50,582 nucleotides of DNA. It comes from CAVEFW01 sp963643505 (lineage in GTDB: Bacteria; Actinomycetota; Coriobacteriia; Coriobacteriales; Eggerthellaceae). The position numbers and the translations under genes are program-made. The notes beneath the pieces are model-generated. The model had not been told where the DNA came from, ran no database searches, and saw only the letters and a program-made list of their open reading frames with translations. This document shows, piece by piece, positions 49,904 to 50,582 of this stretch. Where the stretch lies: positions 1 through 50,582 of the forward strand of contig CAVIKF010000012.1 in the NCBI GenBank assembly GCA_963643505.1. The letters run 5' to 3'. Position 1 is the stretch's first letter. Each line of letters opens with the position of its first letter.

Positions 49904-50149
49904 TCATGAGCCCATGCACCCCGCCTCCTTCTGTTCGAGTCTGGGAATCCCAAGACGCCTCTCCATAACTCCCGGTCGCGATTTCCCGCCAGGACGCGCC
50001 TGCCCAGGGCCTCGCGGACTCGATTCCCAGAGTGGAACAGAACCCCCCTCTCGGGGAAAAGGGGTAATCAACTTCGGGATATGGAATATCGGTATGTTTT
50101 TGTATTCGCAGTAATCGATTACCGCTATCTGTTCTTGTGCTTCGCTCAT
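49904..50149 (-). pseudogene. Truncated VRR-NUC nuclease gene (phage-like)
   Basis: The minus-strand start MSEAQEQIAVIDYCEYKNIP followed by IFHIP is the N-terminus of small phage VRR-NUC nucleases. The expected continuation (NGG..., then GVPDL and the catalytic residues) is missing. The frame instead runs into a Pro/Gly/Arg-rich tail encoded by the long stem-loop. The gene seems to have been cut by an insertion or deletion. Confidence 0.55.
49929..50042. repeat. Long stem-loop: 21-nt arms with two mismatches
   Basis: Arms at 49929-49949 (TTCTGTTC, GAG, TCTGGGAATC) and 50022-50042 (GATTCCCAGA, GTG, GAACAGAA) pair over 8+10 bp, broken only by a GAG/GTG step. The 72-nt GC-rich loop contains further small inverted repeats such as GCCC-A-GGGC. 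Either strand could form a stable RNA or a single-stranded DNA hairpin. A second small stem (GATAT-GGA-ATATC) lies near 50080. Confidence 0.75.
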
Positions 50150-50177
50150 GTACAATAGTCTGCGCCTGTTGTCACTT

Positions 50178-50399
50178 TTAGCTAAACGGCAGAACTGGTA
50201 CGTTTCCGTCGTTTCTGTTCCTCATGCTCTCGACAACCTTTAACTCTTCGTCCGTAAGCGAATCTCCGCTCAGTCTCTGCTTTTTGTTCCCGTACGCTAT
50301 GCCAGACAGCTCCGCAAGAGTCTTAGTGCCCCCACTGCAAAACACTTCCTTTGGAACGTTCTTCCAGCTATCTTCAGCTACTTTCATCCAGTCAATCAT
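50178..50399 (-). CDS. Small phage-like protein, unknown function
   Basis: A 73-aa protein (MIDWMKVAEDSWKNVPKEVF, ELKVVESMRNRNDGNVP). It is upstream of the truncated VRR-NUC gene on the same strand. Its start overlaps the stop of the preceding frame as ATGA, which supports a compact phage-type operon. AAAGG lies about 10 nt upstream. No family is recognised. Confidence 0.6.
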   Translation of the reverse strand: MIDWMKVAEDSWKNVPKEVFCSGGTKTLAELSGIAYGNKKQRLSGDSLTDEELKVVESMRNRNDGNVPVLPFS

Positions 50400-50554
50400 T
50401 CTGCGCTTGCCTTTTCTAGGAAAGCGCCGAGGTCCGCCTCGTGTCCCTCGATCGCCACTAGTCCTTTTCCGTTTCCTCCAGTTGCAATCAGAACCGGCGT
50501 GTGTTCCGTAACATATAAGTCGACAAAGGGGACGCTGACAAAAATCCGTACCAA
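50396..50554 (-). CDS. Short phage-like frame at the window edge, possibly 5'-truncated
   Basis: About 52 codons (FVDLYVTEHTPVLIATGGNG, LVAIEGHEADLGAFLEKASA) end in a TGA that overlaps the next start. The frame is closed by a TGA near 50573. No ATG or ribosome site is present, and TTG at 50554 is the only plausible start. The 5' part may be missing or frameshifted. Confidence 0.4.
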   Translation of the reverse strand: MVRIFVSVPFVDLYVTEHTPVLIATGGNGKGLVAIEGHEADLGAFLEKASAE

Positions 50555-50582
50555 AACGGTTTCGGAAGGGAGTCAGGATGTA

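Noticed and set aside
49931..49960. tRNA T-arm-like sequence (TTCGAGTC)
   Set aside because: No matching acceptor, D or anticodon stems surround it; the pairing belongs to the long stem-loop.
49929..50042. Integron attC site
   Set aside because: The size and imperfect arms are suggestive, but no GTTRRRY/RYYYAAC core pair is present at the arm ends and no integrase is visible.

Overview
The window most likely comes from an actinobacterium of the class Coriobacteriia (Eggerthellaceae or a close relative). That is inference. It rests on moderate to high G+C with AT-rich islands, DUF4214 and InlB-repeat surface proteins, a coriobacterial-style C-terminal dockerin, and abundant short intergenic repeats of types common in that class. 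No rRNA, tRNA or CRISPR array is visible.

Left block (1-19.6 kb, GC-rich, housekeeping and regulation). It opens with the end of a DUF4214 surface protein. Next come an unusual one-chain fusion of a PAT-like GNAT acetyltransferase with a Vsr endonuclease, a Tim44-like zinc-ribbon membrane protein, a second zinc-ribbon membrane protein (DUF6591-like) and a 7TM EAL phosphodiesterase. On the minus strand, an HscC-type Hsp70 sits in an operon behind a huge TPR protein with a J-like N-terminus. Then follow a membrane-anchored EEP-fold hydrolase, an aldehyde dehydrogenase, an APH-fold kinase, a tyrosine phosphatase, an EamA transporter, a DUF2779 nuclease and ModD. Perfect or near-perfect tandem repeats sit at several gene ends here (47 bp x5, 60 bp x2, 15 bp x3), in a 5' leader (10 bp x7) and inside hscC (12 bp x5).

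Middle block (19.8-32.8 kb, accessory). It holds a 1413-aa beta-helix/InlB-repeat surface protein, an Ntn-type amide hydrolase, an ogt-MFS pair and a RelB/DinJ-PIN toxin-antitoxin operon. The last two are bracketed by inverted copies of a 25-bp palindromic repeat. A VWA protein and a macrodomain protein follow. Then comes a gene graveyard (31.4-32.6 kb) with a HigA-like remnant, an orphan direct-repeat array and a collapsed DUF3800 gene.

Surface block (32.8-44.2 kb). A 1554-aa membrane-anchored beta-helix protein lies 36 bp ahead of a 2233-aa secreted protein. The second protein has LRR, EF-hand-like and InlB modules, Cys-rich repeats and a C-terminal dockerin.

Right block (44.2-50.6 kb, mobile and defence-like). 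It contains a PIN toxin with a damaged antitoxin, a DUF4143 ATPase pseudogene that lost its AAA core, an intact AT-rich DUF4143 ATPase, a small conserved protein, a nitrilase-superfamily hydrolase, and remnants of a phage-like gene set ending in a truncated VRR-NUC nuclease beside a long stem-loop.

The most interesting pattern is that each DUF4143 ATPase locus is preceded by three direct repeats at an exact 33- or 34-bp period. Each locus has its own repeat sequence. A related two-copy array is stranded in the graveyard with no ATPase. This suggests an ATPase-nuclease family with cognate DNA sites that diversify with the gene.
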